From Psychroserpens luteus (lineage in GTDB: Bacteria; Bacteroidota; Bacteroidia; Flavobacteriales; Flavobacteriaceae): a stretch of DNA of 64,000 nt. The stretch spans positions 1-64,000 of the forward strand of contig NZ_JADILU010000009.1 in NCBI RefSeq assembly GCF_015319355.1. Direction: 5' to 3'. A program made the position numbers and the translations under genes. Positions within the stretch are counted from its first letter, which is position 1, and every line of letters begins with the position of its first letter. Below, in pieces: positions 53,309 to 62,273 of the stretch. Below the pieces are notes generated by a model. The model had not been told where the DNA came from. It was given only the letters and a program-made list of their open reading frames with translations, and made no database searches.

Positions 53309-55735
53309 TTATAATTTAATTTGCAATGTGGCATAAAAATTTCTTGGTGCCGACGGAATTATTCCAGGTCCAGGATAACCCGTTGCACGTCTTGTAAAAT
53401 AGGTTTCATCTAGTAAATTATTGATACCTGTTTCTAATTTAAAACGTTTGTATGTGTATGATAATGACACATCCATGATATCATACTGCGGTATCGCTCC
53501 AATGACTCCACTTAGATTTGCTTCTTCAGAGTTTGTAGCATCTGTAAACTGACGTCCTAAATAAGAATACTGCACATTAGCCATTAGATTTTTATAACCA
53601 AATCGAAATCCAGTTTTGATGTTGACATCTGGCACAAATTCTACTTCGTTACCTTCAACACCAGATTGTTGCGAGTCTGTATATTCCGAAGAAATAAAAG
53701 ACGCATTCACAAAATAGTTAAGGCTAAAGTCGTTATCCATTTTAAGAATCTTTTTCAAATTAAAATCCACTAAAGATTCTACTCCAAATATTCTAGCGTC
53801 ACCAACATTACCACGTTCGCTAATCACACGACCATCATCAAAAGATTTTTGGATAAACCCAATTCTACCATTATAGTATAAAGCGAAAACTCCTAAATCA
53901 TAAGACACACTGTTTTTATAATTTCCTCGGAAACCTAAATCTGCGGTAAACCCATCTTCATCTGTAATATTTGGATTGACTGCAAATGCTGGATTATTGA
54001 TATTAATATCTGAGAAAGTTACAGAACGGTAGTTTTGTGAAATATTACCATAAATTTCTAAAGCTGTTGTAGGCTTATAACTCAAACCAAGCCCAAACAA
54101 TACGAAGTTACGTTCAAAATCTCGATCATCATTTATGGTTTCTTCAAAAATGACATTTCCTGCTGCATCTGTATTAATGCGTTTGAAAAAACCTTCACTT
54201 TCGGTTTTTATATACTCAAATCGAAATCCTGGTGTAACAGAAAATTTATCATTTAAGTAAAAGATATTCTCTCCAAATACAGCGACGTTTAAATTTGGAA
54301 AATCAAATTGTGATTGTGCAGAATAATTTGGAAATTCATCGTTATAAAAGTCAAAATCAGGACTGCTTCCGTCAGATCCTGGACCTTGTTGTTCGTTGTT
54401 GTTCGCTTTATAAAACTTAGAACCTATTAGGAAGGTTGCTTCTTTTCCGAAGAACTTATATTGACTCAATAATCGAGCTTCTGCTCCATAGTTTTTAAAT
54501 TCACCTTTAATTAAATCACGCTCTCCATTTGGATCTATTTGGTCTACACGATTGGTTCTAAAACCTAAAGCATCACGAGACGCATTAAGACCAAAAGCAT
54601 TAAATGTGAAGTTTGTTTTTTCTGAAAATTTATGACTCAATTTTAAGTTATAAAGCAACCAATTCACCTTAAACCAATTACGTTCTCTATTACTTTGTAG
54701 CGCGTCTTCATTAAACTGAGCATCTGTTAAACCTCCTCCTTGCTGAGCGAGATAATGCAAATGCGTAAACTCTGCAGATATGTTGGTTTTTTCATTGAAT
54801 TTATAACCTAAATGTGCAAACACATTTTTAGATTCAAATTCTGAATTTGGTCTAAACCCATCCCCTTTTTTATAGTTAAAATAAGTATAGTAGCTAAACT
54901 TACCTTTTGTACCACTAAGACTCGTAAAGTTTGTATAGAGACCAAAACTACCTACAGTATTTCTTGTGATTACCTCAATTGGTTTGTTTGGATTTGGCGC
55001 TTTGGTTTTGAAGTTTATGAGTCCGCCAAACTGTGTTCCATATTGTAATGATGCTGCACCACGAATCACTTGAATTTCTTTTAAACCTTCGGCTGCTGGT
55101 GTGTAATAACTTTCTGGATAACCCAAGACATCTGCGCTAATATCATAGCCATTTTGTCTGGTATTGAAATTTGCTGTACGGTTTGGATCTAAACCTCGAC
55201 CTCCAATATTAAGTTGCAATCCTGCATCATCATTTTGGTAAATATTCAATCCTGCAACTTGACTATAAATTTGACGAGCATTATTAGTCGCTAAATTTGC
55301 CAGCGATTGATCTACGAGAACAACCTCAGTTTTTTTACCTGCAAAAATTGAAGTTTCTTCAACATCCTTGAGTCTATTGAGTTCAAATACTTTAGCTCGT
55401 CTTGCGTTGATTATGATTTCTGAAAGATCTTCTTGTAATGGTAATAACACCACGTTTAAGTTCTTGTCATTCTCAAGGGTTTGTTCTAATTCAATAATTT
55501 CAAATTCTGAAATATAAAACACTATTGTGAGTTTCGTTTTTATTGAAGAAAACTCATAATAACCTTTAGCATCTGACGTGGCTAACAATCCTGAAACCTT
55601 ATCAAAAACCTGAACATTGGCAATGACTTCATTGGTATTGCCATTGGTTATATATCCAGAAATTTTGGTTTGACCAATGATTGGCAAACTAAATAAAAAT
55701 AGTACTATAATTAATTTAAAATCCTTTAATTTCAT
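53309..55735 (-). CDS. TonB-dependent outer-membrane receptor (iron-type)
   Basis: An 808-residue receptor for uptake of an iron chelate (FecA-like by context). The signal peptide is followed by a CarboxypepD_reg-like beta-sandwich (about 22-105, TKISGYITNGNTNEVIANVQ), a plug domain (IYSQVAGLNIYQNDDAGLQ, LKEIQVIRGAASLQYGTQFG) and a 22-strand barrel ending in RNFYATLQIKL. Its start overlaps the end of the HTTM gene by 20 bp, so the two are coupled. It belongs to the iron cluster that continues to the window end. Confidence 0.92.
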   Translation of the reverse strand: MKLKDFKLIIVLFLFSLPIIGQTKISGYITNGNTNEVIANVQVFDKVSGLLATSDAKGYYEFSSIKTKLTIVFYISEFEIIELEQTLENDKNLNVVLLPLQEDLSEIIINARRAKVFELNRLKDVEETSIFAGKKTEVVLVDQSLANLATNNARQIYSQVAGLNIYQNDDAGLQLNIGGRGLDPNRTANFNTRQNGYDISADVLGYPESYYTPAAEGLKEIQVIRGAASLQYGTQFGGLINFKTKAPNPNKPIEVITRNTVGSFGLYTNFTSLSGTKGKFSYYTYFNYKKGDGFRPNSEFESKNVFAHLGYKFNEKTNISAEFTHLHYLAQQGGGLTDAQFNEDALQSNRERNWFKVNWLLYNLKLSHKFSEKTNFTFNAFGLNASRDALGFRTNRVDQIDPNGERDLIKGEFKNYGAEARLLSQYKFFGKEATFLIGSKFYKANNNEQQGPGSDGSSPDFDFYNDEFPNYSAQSQFDFPNLNVAVFGENIFYLNDKFSVTPGFRFEYIKTESEGFFKRINTDAAGNVIFEETINDDRDFERNFVLFGLGLSYKPTTALEIYGNISQNYRSVTFSDININNPAFAVNPNITDEDGFTADLGFRGNYKNSVSYDLGVFALYYNGRIGFIQKSFDDGRVISERGNVGDARIFGVESLVDFNLKKILKMDNDFSLNYFVNASFISSEYTDSQQSGVEGNEVEFVPDVNIKTGFRFGYKNLMANVQYSYLGRQFTDATNSEEANLSGVIGAIPQYDIMDVSLSYTYKRFKLETGINNLLDETYFTRRATGYPGPGIIPSAPRNFYATLQIKL

Positions 55736-57083
55736 CTTTAAATGGTAAAATCCAGTGTTTGGGTTTAAATGATTCTTTTTCTTGATATAAATCTATGGTT
55801 GGATCAACATATTGCTTGCTTAATCTACCATTGAGTGCTACGTAACTATCTGCAAAAACTTGTACATTTTCATGTCCTTGTGCTTTAAAATGATCGCCTA
55901 AAAAATGAGCATATTCTAATATAAAATCAGGTTGAAAGCTCATTTGCTTTTCTTGAAAAGCGGTTAAAAAATCTGAATTTTGGACGTAAAAGTACTGTCC
56001 AGTTTTAGAATTAGCAATTTTAAAGGTCGTCAATCCTGCTTTTTCCATGAGCATTACTCGCCATGACAATCTGTAACCTTCTTCTGTCCAAAATAGTTCA
56101 TTTTTATAAAACGCATATCTAAACGGAAATACAATTTGAAAGGCAAAAAAAATAGCGAGGATTGGGAGTAAGATCTTTCGGCTAGAAAATTGATATATAT
56201 CTTGAGTTTTTGGTGCTTTTATTTGTCTTCGGAAGGGTTTAAGCAGTCGTTTAATTACTGTTATTATTTTTTCATGTACGCTAGCGTCAAAGAAAATTAA
56301 GGTAGCCACAATCATGATATAAGGAAACATACCAATTGAAAATAAAATGCGTGTGAATACGTGGAAAACAACGACCAAAACGAAAGCAAACCGACGTGTT
56401 CGTTTATACAACAATAAAAAAGGAATCGTTAGATCATACAACATCCCAGACCAACTCATCGCATAATGAAACCAATCTTGTTGCATAAGATTGTTCCCAA
56501 TAATTGGTAGGTCATATTTTGAAGGTAACCAGATTTTCAAAGGCATGGCTTTGAATAGCCAATCACTATTTAGTTTTGCAATTCCTGCGTAGAAATAAAC
56601 AATCCCTAACAGTAGTTTTATACTGTCAATTGTCCAGTTTGGGATTTGATTGTAGCTGCGTTTCCGAAGTAAATTATCTACCGAAAATTTAGCATTTGCA
56701 GGTAAAAAAATCATCAAAAAACTCAATACACTTATAAAATAATAGTGATTAAGATACGTGGTTTTATCTATGAGTTCTATATATGTAAAGCTCAAAAAGA
56801 ATACAATAATTGCTACTCTATATTTTAAACCAAATGCGATGAATAGTGCTGAAATTCCGCAGATAAAAAATAAAAGATAATTATAGTCTCCAAGAGATTT
56901 TACCCATTCAAAATTGTAATATTTAAAATGGAATTTAGGATCGATGTAGAGCTTTTCAATCCAGCCATGATACCAAAATCTAATGATACTAAAAAACATC
57001 ATGATACCAAAAAACACACGAAATACTGCTAGTGGTGCAGCGTTTGTGGTTTTGTTTAGGTATGATTTAAGTTTAGTAATCAT
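55716..57083 (-). CDS. HTTM-domain (vitamin K carboxylase-like) membrane protein
   Basis: 455 residues; N-terminal HTTM domain with several helices and a C-terminal soluble part. The stretch LIDKTTYLNHYYFISVLSF (K107) is close to the human gamma-glutamyl carboxylase segment carrying its catalytic-base Lys (DKTSWNNHSY). FRVFFGIMMFFSIIRF and the later FHVFTRILFSIGMFPYIM also fit the family. It may modify Glu residues or do related quinone-linked chemistry; the substrate is unknown. It is coupled to the TonB receptor gene and lies next to imelysin, a recurring set in flavobacteria. Confidence 0.85.
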   Translation of the reverse strand: MITKLKSYLNKTTNAAPLAVFRVFFGIMMFFSIIRFWYHGWIEKLYIDPKFHFKYYNFEWVKSLGDYNYLLFFICGISALFIAFGLKYRVAIIVFFLSFTYIELIDKTTYLNHYYFISVLSFLMIFLPANAKFSVDNLLRKRSYNQIPNWTIDSIKLLLGIVYFYAGIAKLNSDWLFKAMPLKIWLPSKYDLPIIGNNLMQQDWFHYAMSWSGMLYDLTIPFLLLYKRTRRFAFVLVVVFHVFTRILFSIGMFPYIMIVATLIFFDASVHEKIITVIKRLLKPFRRQIKAPKTQDIYQFSSRKILLPILAIFFAFQIVFPFRYAFYKNELFWTEEGYRLSWRVMLMEKAGLTTFKIANSKTGQYFYVQNSDFLTAFQEKQMSFQPDFILEYAHFLGDHFKAQGHENVQVFADSYVALNGRLSKQYVDPTIDLYQEKESFKPKHWILPFKDEIKGF

Positions 57084-57110
57084 TAATTAGTTTATCAAGC
57101 ACTTAGTGTA

Positions 57111-57157
57111 TATTAAAAAAAAAGATTCTTTAGCGATTTGCATCACTAAAGAATCTT
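57111..57157 (-). terminator. Terminator after imelysin
   Basis: AAGATTCTTTAG (57122-57133), 12-nt loop, CTAAAGAATCTT (57146-57157); on the minus strand a run of about ten T follows. It is a strong terminator, so the HTTM-TonB pair must have its own start or rely on read-through. Confidence 0.88.
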
Positions 57158-57178
57158 AATTGTTTTATGTGAGTGAGA

Positions 57179-58291
57179 TTAATCTCCATCTGCATCTACA
57201 AAATCAACGCTTATATTCATCGCCTGAATCATATCTACTTTTAAAAGTACAACTGCTCTTTGTAACTCATCATAGACTTCTAACATTTTGGCGTTATCTG
57301 TCTCTATTTGTAGTGACAAATCATTGTTAAGTTGTTGAATTTTAGTTCTAACTTCATTAAGCTGATTATTAATCAACGTGCTTAAATTCTCACCTTCACT
57401 TATCGTATTTAGATAGTTTAAATAAGAACTGAAACTCTCTCCATTTACTGATGAATTATATGCTTTTCCGTTGAAAAAATCTTGGACAGCTTGTAATCCT
57501 TCTAATGCCAATATTTTAGATGCGTCTTTACTATAATATGCTTCTACTTTATCATTTAAAGGCAATGTTGAAAATACACCTGCAGGAATTCCAAATTTAT
57601 TAGCTCGCAATCCTTTTTCATAATAGTATATAAAATCGTTAGTTAATTTATTGGTAGAACTTGTTGCTGTATTAGATGTACTGTTTACAAATTCATCTCT
57701 ATAGTTTAACGTCCAATCCTCTAAAACTATCGTTGTTAATGATTGCATTTGATCAATCAAATCTGACAAGTATGTTGTGTTAGCTTCAAAATTTGATGCT
57801 GTTGTATAAGCATTTAAAATTTCGGTATCATTATCAGCTATACCATATAACATGTAATCTACAGCAGGAAAACCAACTGCGTCATTATTATTAACTATTC
57901 CAAAATCGTAAATTCCCGTAGTAATATTGTTTTGAATATCTGTAACATTAGTTGGGTAAGTATTCATTTGAAACAAGTAATTGGTCTGTTCTGCTTTATC
58001 AATATTAAACATTTCAACATATTGCCATGTTTTATACGCCTCTAACCAAGATAACCTTAGTGCATCTAAAGTTGTTTGATTTGGTGTTGCTACAAATGAA
58101 TCTTTAGCAGAAGTTAATGTCGCTAAATCTCCACTCAAATCTTGAAACGCTGGAATAATAATATTATCTGCCCAGTTGGTTAACATCGCTTGACGATTAA
58201 AATCATCTGTTGTTCCTCCTGAATCATTAGACTTACTACAAGCAATTAACATCGCAATTGCAAATAAACTTAGAACTACTTTCTTAATCAT
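57179..58291 (-). CDS. Imelysin-family lipoprotein
   Basis: An iron-cluster lipoprotein of 370 residues from ATG 58291 (lipobox AIAMLIACSKSN). The longer frame to 58339 covers the promoter. It belongs to the imelysin/EfeO-like family: all-helical, with LRLSWLEAYKTWQYVEMFNI and the segment NDAVGFPAVDYMLYGIAD. The metal motif GxHxxE of EfeM/IcmP types is replaced here by GFPAVD, as in the IPPA-type subfamily, so metal binding through that site is doubtful. It is probably anchored to the outer membrane and accessory to iron uptake. Confidence 0.88.
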   Translation of the reverse strand: MIKKVVLSLFAIAMLIACSKSNDSGGTTDDFNRQAMLTNWADNIIIPAFQDLSGDLATLTSAKDSFVATPNQTTLDALRLSWLEAYKTWQYVEMFNIDKAEQTNYLFQMNTYPTNVTDIQNNITTGIYDFGIVNNNDAVGFPAVDYMLYGIADNDTEILNAYTTASNFEANTTYLSDLIDQMQSLTTIVLEDWTLNYRDEFVNSTSNTATSSTNKLTNDFIYYYEKGLRANKFGIPAGVFSTLPLNDKVEAYYSKDASKILALEGLQAVQDFFNGKAYNSSVNGESFSSYLNYLNTISEGENLSTLINNQLNEVRTKIQQLNNDLSLQIETDNAKMLEVYDELQRAVVLLKVDMIQAMNISVDFVDADGD

Positions 58292-58312
58292 TTTTTGTGT
58301 TTTTTCGGTTTG

Positions 58313-58361
58313 CAAAGATAAACAAGCAAATGCGTTCAACCTAATGAGCGCATTTGCTTTT
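58313..58361 (-). promoter_or_regulatory. Imelysin promoter with adjacent hairpin
   Basis: TATCTTTG (58320-58313, minus strand) stands about 20 nt before the imelysin ATG. Just upstream, AGCAAATGCG/CGCATTTGCT (about 58325-58354) forms a 10-bp stem with a 14-nt loop that also covers the -33 region. It lies 3' of the DUF4856 stop and may end that transcript or attenuate it. Confidence 0.55.
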
Positions 58362-58377
58362 GAGACTAAGCAAGATA

Positions 58378-59577
58378 TTAGTTTGCTGCTTCAACTGTGA
58401 AGTTAAAACGTGCTGCAATTTCTTCTGAGATTGTATCTAAAGTTTCTGGTGTAACGTCCCAAAACCCGTTACCTTGAGATAATTCATTTATATAAGCCAT
58501 CACTTCTGCATTTGTGAAATATGGAGTTGATGAGTTTGGTTGTCTTGTAAATTGTAGGCTGTAAATAAATCCAAAACCTTCTGACAATTGGTGAAATGCA
58601 CTAGCCATATCATTCTCAGCTAGTTTTACTTTACCTGCTTGCAAATAATGCACAGCTCTAACAGCTGGTATTTTTGAAATGTTTTCTTTAATAATTTCAG
58701 CTTGAGCATCTCTTACAGTGTAATTTTTTGCAACAATTGCAGCACGACCTAATTTAAAAGCATTGAAAACGGTTTGTGCAATCCCAGCGAAATCTTCATC
58801 AGACTCTAATCTTTCTATATATTCGTTAAGAAATGAATCTGCACCAAGAACAGGCATTGAAGCATCAGCTTCTGCTCCATAAAGATAACCAAAAGCTTCA
58901 TCCCATTTGTGCTCCATTGTAGTGTAAGACTTACCCTCTTCTACAACATCATTATCATTATTTTCTATGTTAGATGCTTCGTCTAAAACAGCAGGACTCA
59001 AATAGTTGTTTAAAATTTGATCTGTCATTAAACCACCTATTAATCCTTTTGCTACTAATTGGTTTAATTCAAAACCCTTGGCATTGATATAGCGTAAGCT
59101 TCCACCACCAGCTTGTTGTAATTGTCCTGCATTTCCTGCAGATGCTATTGTAGACCAATTTGGAAAAACATTAGTTGCTTGATCTTCTATCCATAAATCA
59201 AAATCAGACTTAATTGTAGCAGAAAGCGTTGCATTAGCAGAAAAGTAATCTTTAGAAGCAGCTACTTTAGAACGAATACTTTTATCTGAAGCGTTTAAAT
59301 CTGCATCAGAAAAATCTGCGTTACCCTCAACATGAGCAAACATACCATCTAACTGTGCCTCTGTATTTGTTTCAACCTTTAAAGCAGATATTAACTCTCC
59401 AGCCATTGCGATTCTAGTTGTTTGACCACTAAAACTTACAGATGATTCTCCATTTCTTTCGAAACTATAAGACACTGGAGTTACGATTTGTTGTTGACTT
59501 GTAGTATTATCATCGTCACTTGAACATGATGTTAATAAACTTGCAAAAGCACATAAACTAAGCGCTAATTTTTTCAT
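58378..59577 (-). CDS. DUF4856 lipoprotein of the iron cluster
   Basis: A 399-residue lipoprotein (lipobox FASLLTSCSSDD) of the DUF4856 family: SYSFERNGESSVSFSGQTTR near the start, then an all-helical body (MEHKWDEAFGYLYGAEADA, NAFKLGRAAIVAKNY). DUF4856 and imelysin proteins are both helical lipoproteins and recur side by side in flavobacterial iron loci, so they probably act together. It has a very good promoter at 59639-59668 with an inverted repeat next to it. Confidence 0.88.
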   Translation of the reverse strand: MKKLALSLCAFASLLTSCSSDDDNTTSQQQIVTPVSYSFERNGESSVSFSGQTTRIAMAGELISALKVETNTEAQLDGMFAHVEGNADFSDADLNASDKSIRSKVAASKDYFSANATLSATIKSDFDLWIEDQATNVFPNWSTIASAGNAGQLQQAGGGSLRYINAKGFELNQLVAKGLIGGLMTDQILNNYLSPAVLDEASNIENNDNDVVEEGKSYTTMEHKWDEAFGYLYGAEADASMPVLGADSFLNEYIERLESDEDFAGIAQTVFNAFKLGRAAIVAKNYTVRDAQAEIIKENISKIPAVRAVHYLQAGKVKLAENDMASAFHQLSEGFGFIYSLQFTRQPNSSTPYFTNAEVMAYINELSQGNGFWDVTPETLDTISEEIAARFNFTVEAAN

Positions 59578-59638
59578 ATTTCTTTAATTAAATTGTTTTT
59601 ATTTAGACTTGATACAAATAACTATTGTAATTCGAGTG

Positions 59639-59668
59639 CAAAAATAAAATACAATTTCAATAAATCAA
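59639..59668 (-). promoter_or_regulatory. Promoter of the DUF4856-imelysin unit
   Basis: On the minus strand: TTG (59668-59666), 19 nt, TATTTTTG (59646-59639). It fits the Bacteroidota consensus exactly. Confidence 0.75.
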
Positions 59669-59698
59669 AGTTTATTTAGATTAAATTTAAATAAACTT
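59668..59698. promoter_or_regulatory. Inverted repeat at the iron-cluster promoter
   Basis: AAGTTTATTTA (59668-59678), 9 nt, TAAATAAACTT (59688-59698): a perfect 11-bp inverted repeat that abuts the -33 TTG. An iron-responsive (Fur-like) regulator site is a fair guess; A/T-richness makes chance less remote than for a G/C-rich palindrome. Confidence 0.45.
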
Positions 59699-59729
59699 AT
59701 AGTTAGTTAACGATCAGCATGTAATCTAT

Positions 59730-60056
59730 TTATTGTAGTTTCAAAATCTCATTATAACCGTTATTTTTTAAACTAAATAAGGTTTTAAGTTCTGTAACTT
59801 CTTGTCGGTTAAACATCAAAACCAAATTTTCTTGTAGCAATGGTAATGGTATTTTTCGTTTCATTTTAGAACAAGAATATTTATGCTCCCAATAAGCTAT
59901 TTCTACAGACATGATATACTTCTTTAACTGTAAAAACTGTTTTGTATTAAGTTCTAGATAAATATTATTAAACTCAAGATGATAAACCTTACAAGTTTCA
60001 CAAATAGATAATTCTCCACTTTTTGTTTTTGATATTACTTTGACACTGTGACACAT
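59730..60056 (-). CDS. Small CxxC protein (DUF6686-like)
   Basis: 108 residues, cytoplasmic. MCHSVKVISKTKSGELSICE leads into a CxxC (ICETCKVYHLEF), with two further Cys at the start and at SCSKM, and the remainder is mixed alpha/beta (LPLLQENLVLMFNRQEVTEL). I believe it belongs to the family named DUF6686 in flavobacteria; its function is unknown. The Cys residues could bind zinc, iron or haem. It follows the PepSY-reductase gene by 10 bp, so it may be part of the iron response. Confidence 0.7.
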   Translation of the reverse strand: MCHSVKVISKTKSGELSICETCKVYHLEFNNIYLELNTKQFLQLKKYIMSVEIAYWEHKYSCSKMKRKIPLPLLQENLVLMFNRQEVTELKTLFSLKNNGYNEILKLQ

Positions 60057-60066
60057 AGTCTTTTAT

Positions 60067-62262
60067 TTAATAACAATCGGTTTTAATTTGTTGATTAGCT
60101 TCAAAATCACTTAAAGGCAATTGTAGTTTCATATTGGTGATATCATGTAATTGTTCTAAAACTTGATTTTGCATTACTATTGAACCACAAATCATAATCA
60201 AACCTTTATTTTTGAGATGATTTGCAATAAAATCTGCTTGTTGGAGTATTATATCTTGAACATACACTTTCTCTGTGTTTTCTTGTGAGAATGCGACATG
60301 ACAATCTTTTAGTTTATTTTTATTAAAAGTTTCATCAATGACACTTGAGTAGAGTTCTAAAGATGCTTTGGTACGTAAGCCTAAAAATAAATGAATTTCT
60401 TTTTGTGCTAAGTTATTATCAATCATCCCTAAAAACGGAGCAATTCCTGTTCCGTTTGCAATCATAACGACTGCTTTTGATGACTTCGCAAAATGAAACT
60501 CTTGATTATACTCAACTGTTGCAGAAATGATATCGTTAACATTAAGCGTACTTAAATATGATGAACATAAACCCTTCTCATGTTTTTTAATACTCAATAA
60601 AATATCATCTCCTATTTTTGCTACGGAATATTGTCGAGCAGCTTCATTTACATTTAGCCTAAAAGCTAACAAATCTCCAGATTCGAATTTCACTTTTTTA
60701 GTCGGTTTTAATTGCAACATAAAGGTTTGATCTACATTTAAGTCTGTACGATTTACAACTTTAAATTGTCTCGTATTTTTTGAATTAAGATTTACGACAG
60801 GTTGCTTAATCTGAAGCGGTAAACCATTAACAATACTCCATTGATTTGCCCAAGTTTGAAAAGCCTCAAACGACTGATTATTGATTTTGAATAGCTCTAA
60901 TGACTGCTTAAAACCTTGATGCGATTTCAATAAATGATCAACATCTTCGGCATATTTGCAATATTCAGGATAGAGTAAGGATCCAAAACCTAATACAGCA
61001 TAATCTATAGTATGATTTTGAGTTGAATGTTCTACTAAACTCTCAAATTTATTAGCATTAATTGGAGCATCTCCTTCTCCATACGTTGATGTAAACACAA
61101 GCATTTGCTTGGCTTGCTTAAAGGTGCTGTATTTATTCATTTCAGTAATAAAAACCGTTTTACCTTGAGCTATTAATGCTTCATAAAATAAGTTGGCAAA
61201 ACTGAATGTATTTCCACTTTCTGAACCTACGAGTATGATAATTTCCGAAGAATCTTTAGTAAATCTATTTTTAGAAATATCTATATTTTTCCTGCGTTTT
61301 AAGGTCATTGCAAAGCCTGAATAGATAAAAAACAGCAATACCAAACAAACTAAAAACAATACAATAGACCATACAATAGTACCTTGACCTGTATGTAAAA
61401 ACAAACTCCATTGCGACAATAATTGTGTTAATGGATACTCTTGTTCGCTAACAATTGCTCCAGAATATTGATTGACCAAAAGCTCTTTATCTTTCAGTTT
61501 AATAAAGAAATAATCTTCTATATCTTCGGAAAAAGGAAACTCTAAGCTTTTTACATCTGCTATTTTTAAAGCCTGAAATACTTGAAAATCTGAGGTTGGA
61601 ATTTTATCAATTTCCGAAGTTAAAACTTCAGGATACTCATGAGATATGTTAGTTTCTGGAAGTAATGAAAATTTTTCTAAAGACAAATAAACACCTGTTA
61701 GTGCTACAATTAAAATAGGAATTAAAAGCCACCTACCAAGAACGACATGATAATATTGCTCAAAGTTTTCATTAATAACTTTAGAAAAATAGCGACGAAT
61801 ACCACCTTGTCTTTTGGCTATTAAAATCATTCCTGAAATAGCCATTAAGATTAAAAAAAAAGAGACTAAACCAACAATAAATCGTCCGGTAGATTTTAAA
61901 AATAATGAACGATGTAAATTGGTCGCAAAACTAAAAACTGGTGCTTTTTCTATTAAATCCCCTAATTTTTCGCCTGTTTTAGGATTAATGTAAAAGGTAT
62001 CGTTTTCTCCTTCGTTTGTTATAACAGACGCTACAACAAAATCATTCTCATCGGTTTCGATAGTCAGGATTTCATCATAACAATCTGCTAAATGCTTTAT
62101 AGTTGTCGCTACTGGTGTTTTGCTATTAATTCCATATGGTTGTAACTGATTTGAAATTGGCTCCAAAGCCAAAATCATACCAGTAACCGAAGCTAAAACT
62201 ATAAAAAAAAAGGAAATTAAAGCCAAAATAAAATGGCTAAATCTCCAAATAGAAATGGTCAT
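60067..62262 (-). CDS. PepSY-flavodoxin-ferredoxin reductase fusion (ferric reductase-like)
   Basis: 731 residues, membrane-anchored. The N-terminal half (about 1-330) is a PepSY_TM unit with four helices. Then comes a flavodoxin domain (IILVGSESGNTFSFANLFYE, FTSTYGEGDAPINAN), followed by a ferredoxin-NADP reductase-type FAD/NAD(P) module (ARQYSVAKIGDD, MIANGTGIAPFLGMI). The order is that of sulfite-reductase/P450-reductase flavoproteins placed on a PepSY anchor. It probably passes electrons from NAD(P)H across the membrane to reduce imported ferric chelates. It is part of the DUF2271-reductase-DUF6686 unit. Confidence 0.9.
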   Translation of the reverse strand: MTISIWRFSHFILALISFFFIVLASVTGMILALEPISNQLQPYGINSKTPVATTIKHLADCYDEILTIETDENDFVVASVITNEGENDTFYINPKTGEKLGDLIEKAPVFSFATNLHRSLFLKSTGRFIVGLVSFFLILMAISGMILIAKRQGGIRRYFSKVINENFEQYYHVVLGRWLLIPILIVALTGVYLSLEKFSLLPETNISHEYPEVLTSEIDKIPTSDFQVFQALKIADVKSLEFPFSEDIEDYFFIKLKDKELLVNQYSGAIVSEQEYPLTQLLSQWSLFLHTGQGTIVWSIVLFLVCLVLLFFIYSGFAMTLKRRKNIDISKNRFTKDSSEIIILVGSESGNTFSFANLFYEALIAQGKTVFITEMNKYSTFKQAKQMLVFTSTYGEGDAPINANKFESLVEHSTQNHTIDYAVLGFGSLLYPEYCKYAEDVDHLLKSHQGFKQSLELFKINNQSFEAFQTWANQWSIVNGLPLQIKQPVVNLNSKNTRQFKVVNRTDLNVDQTFMLQLKPTKKVKFESGDLLAFRLNVNEAARQYSVAKIGDDILLSIKKHEKGLCSSYLSTLNVNDIISATVEYNQEFHFAKSSKAVVMIANGTGIAPFLGMIDNNLAQKEIHLFLGLRTKASLELYSSVIDETFNKNKLKDCHVAFSQENTEKVYVQDIILQQADFIANHLKNKGLIMICGSIVMQNQVLEQLHDITNMKLQLPLSDFEANQQIKTDCY

Positions 62263-62273
62263 TCTTAATTATT

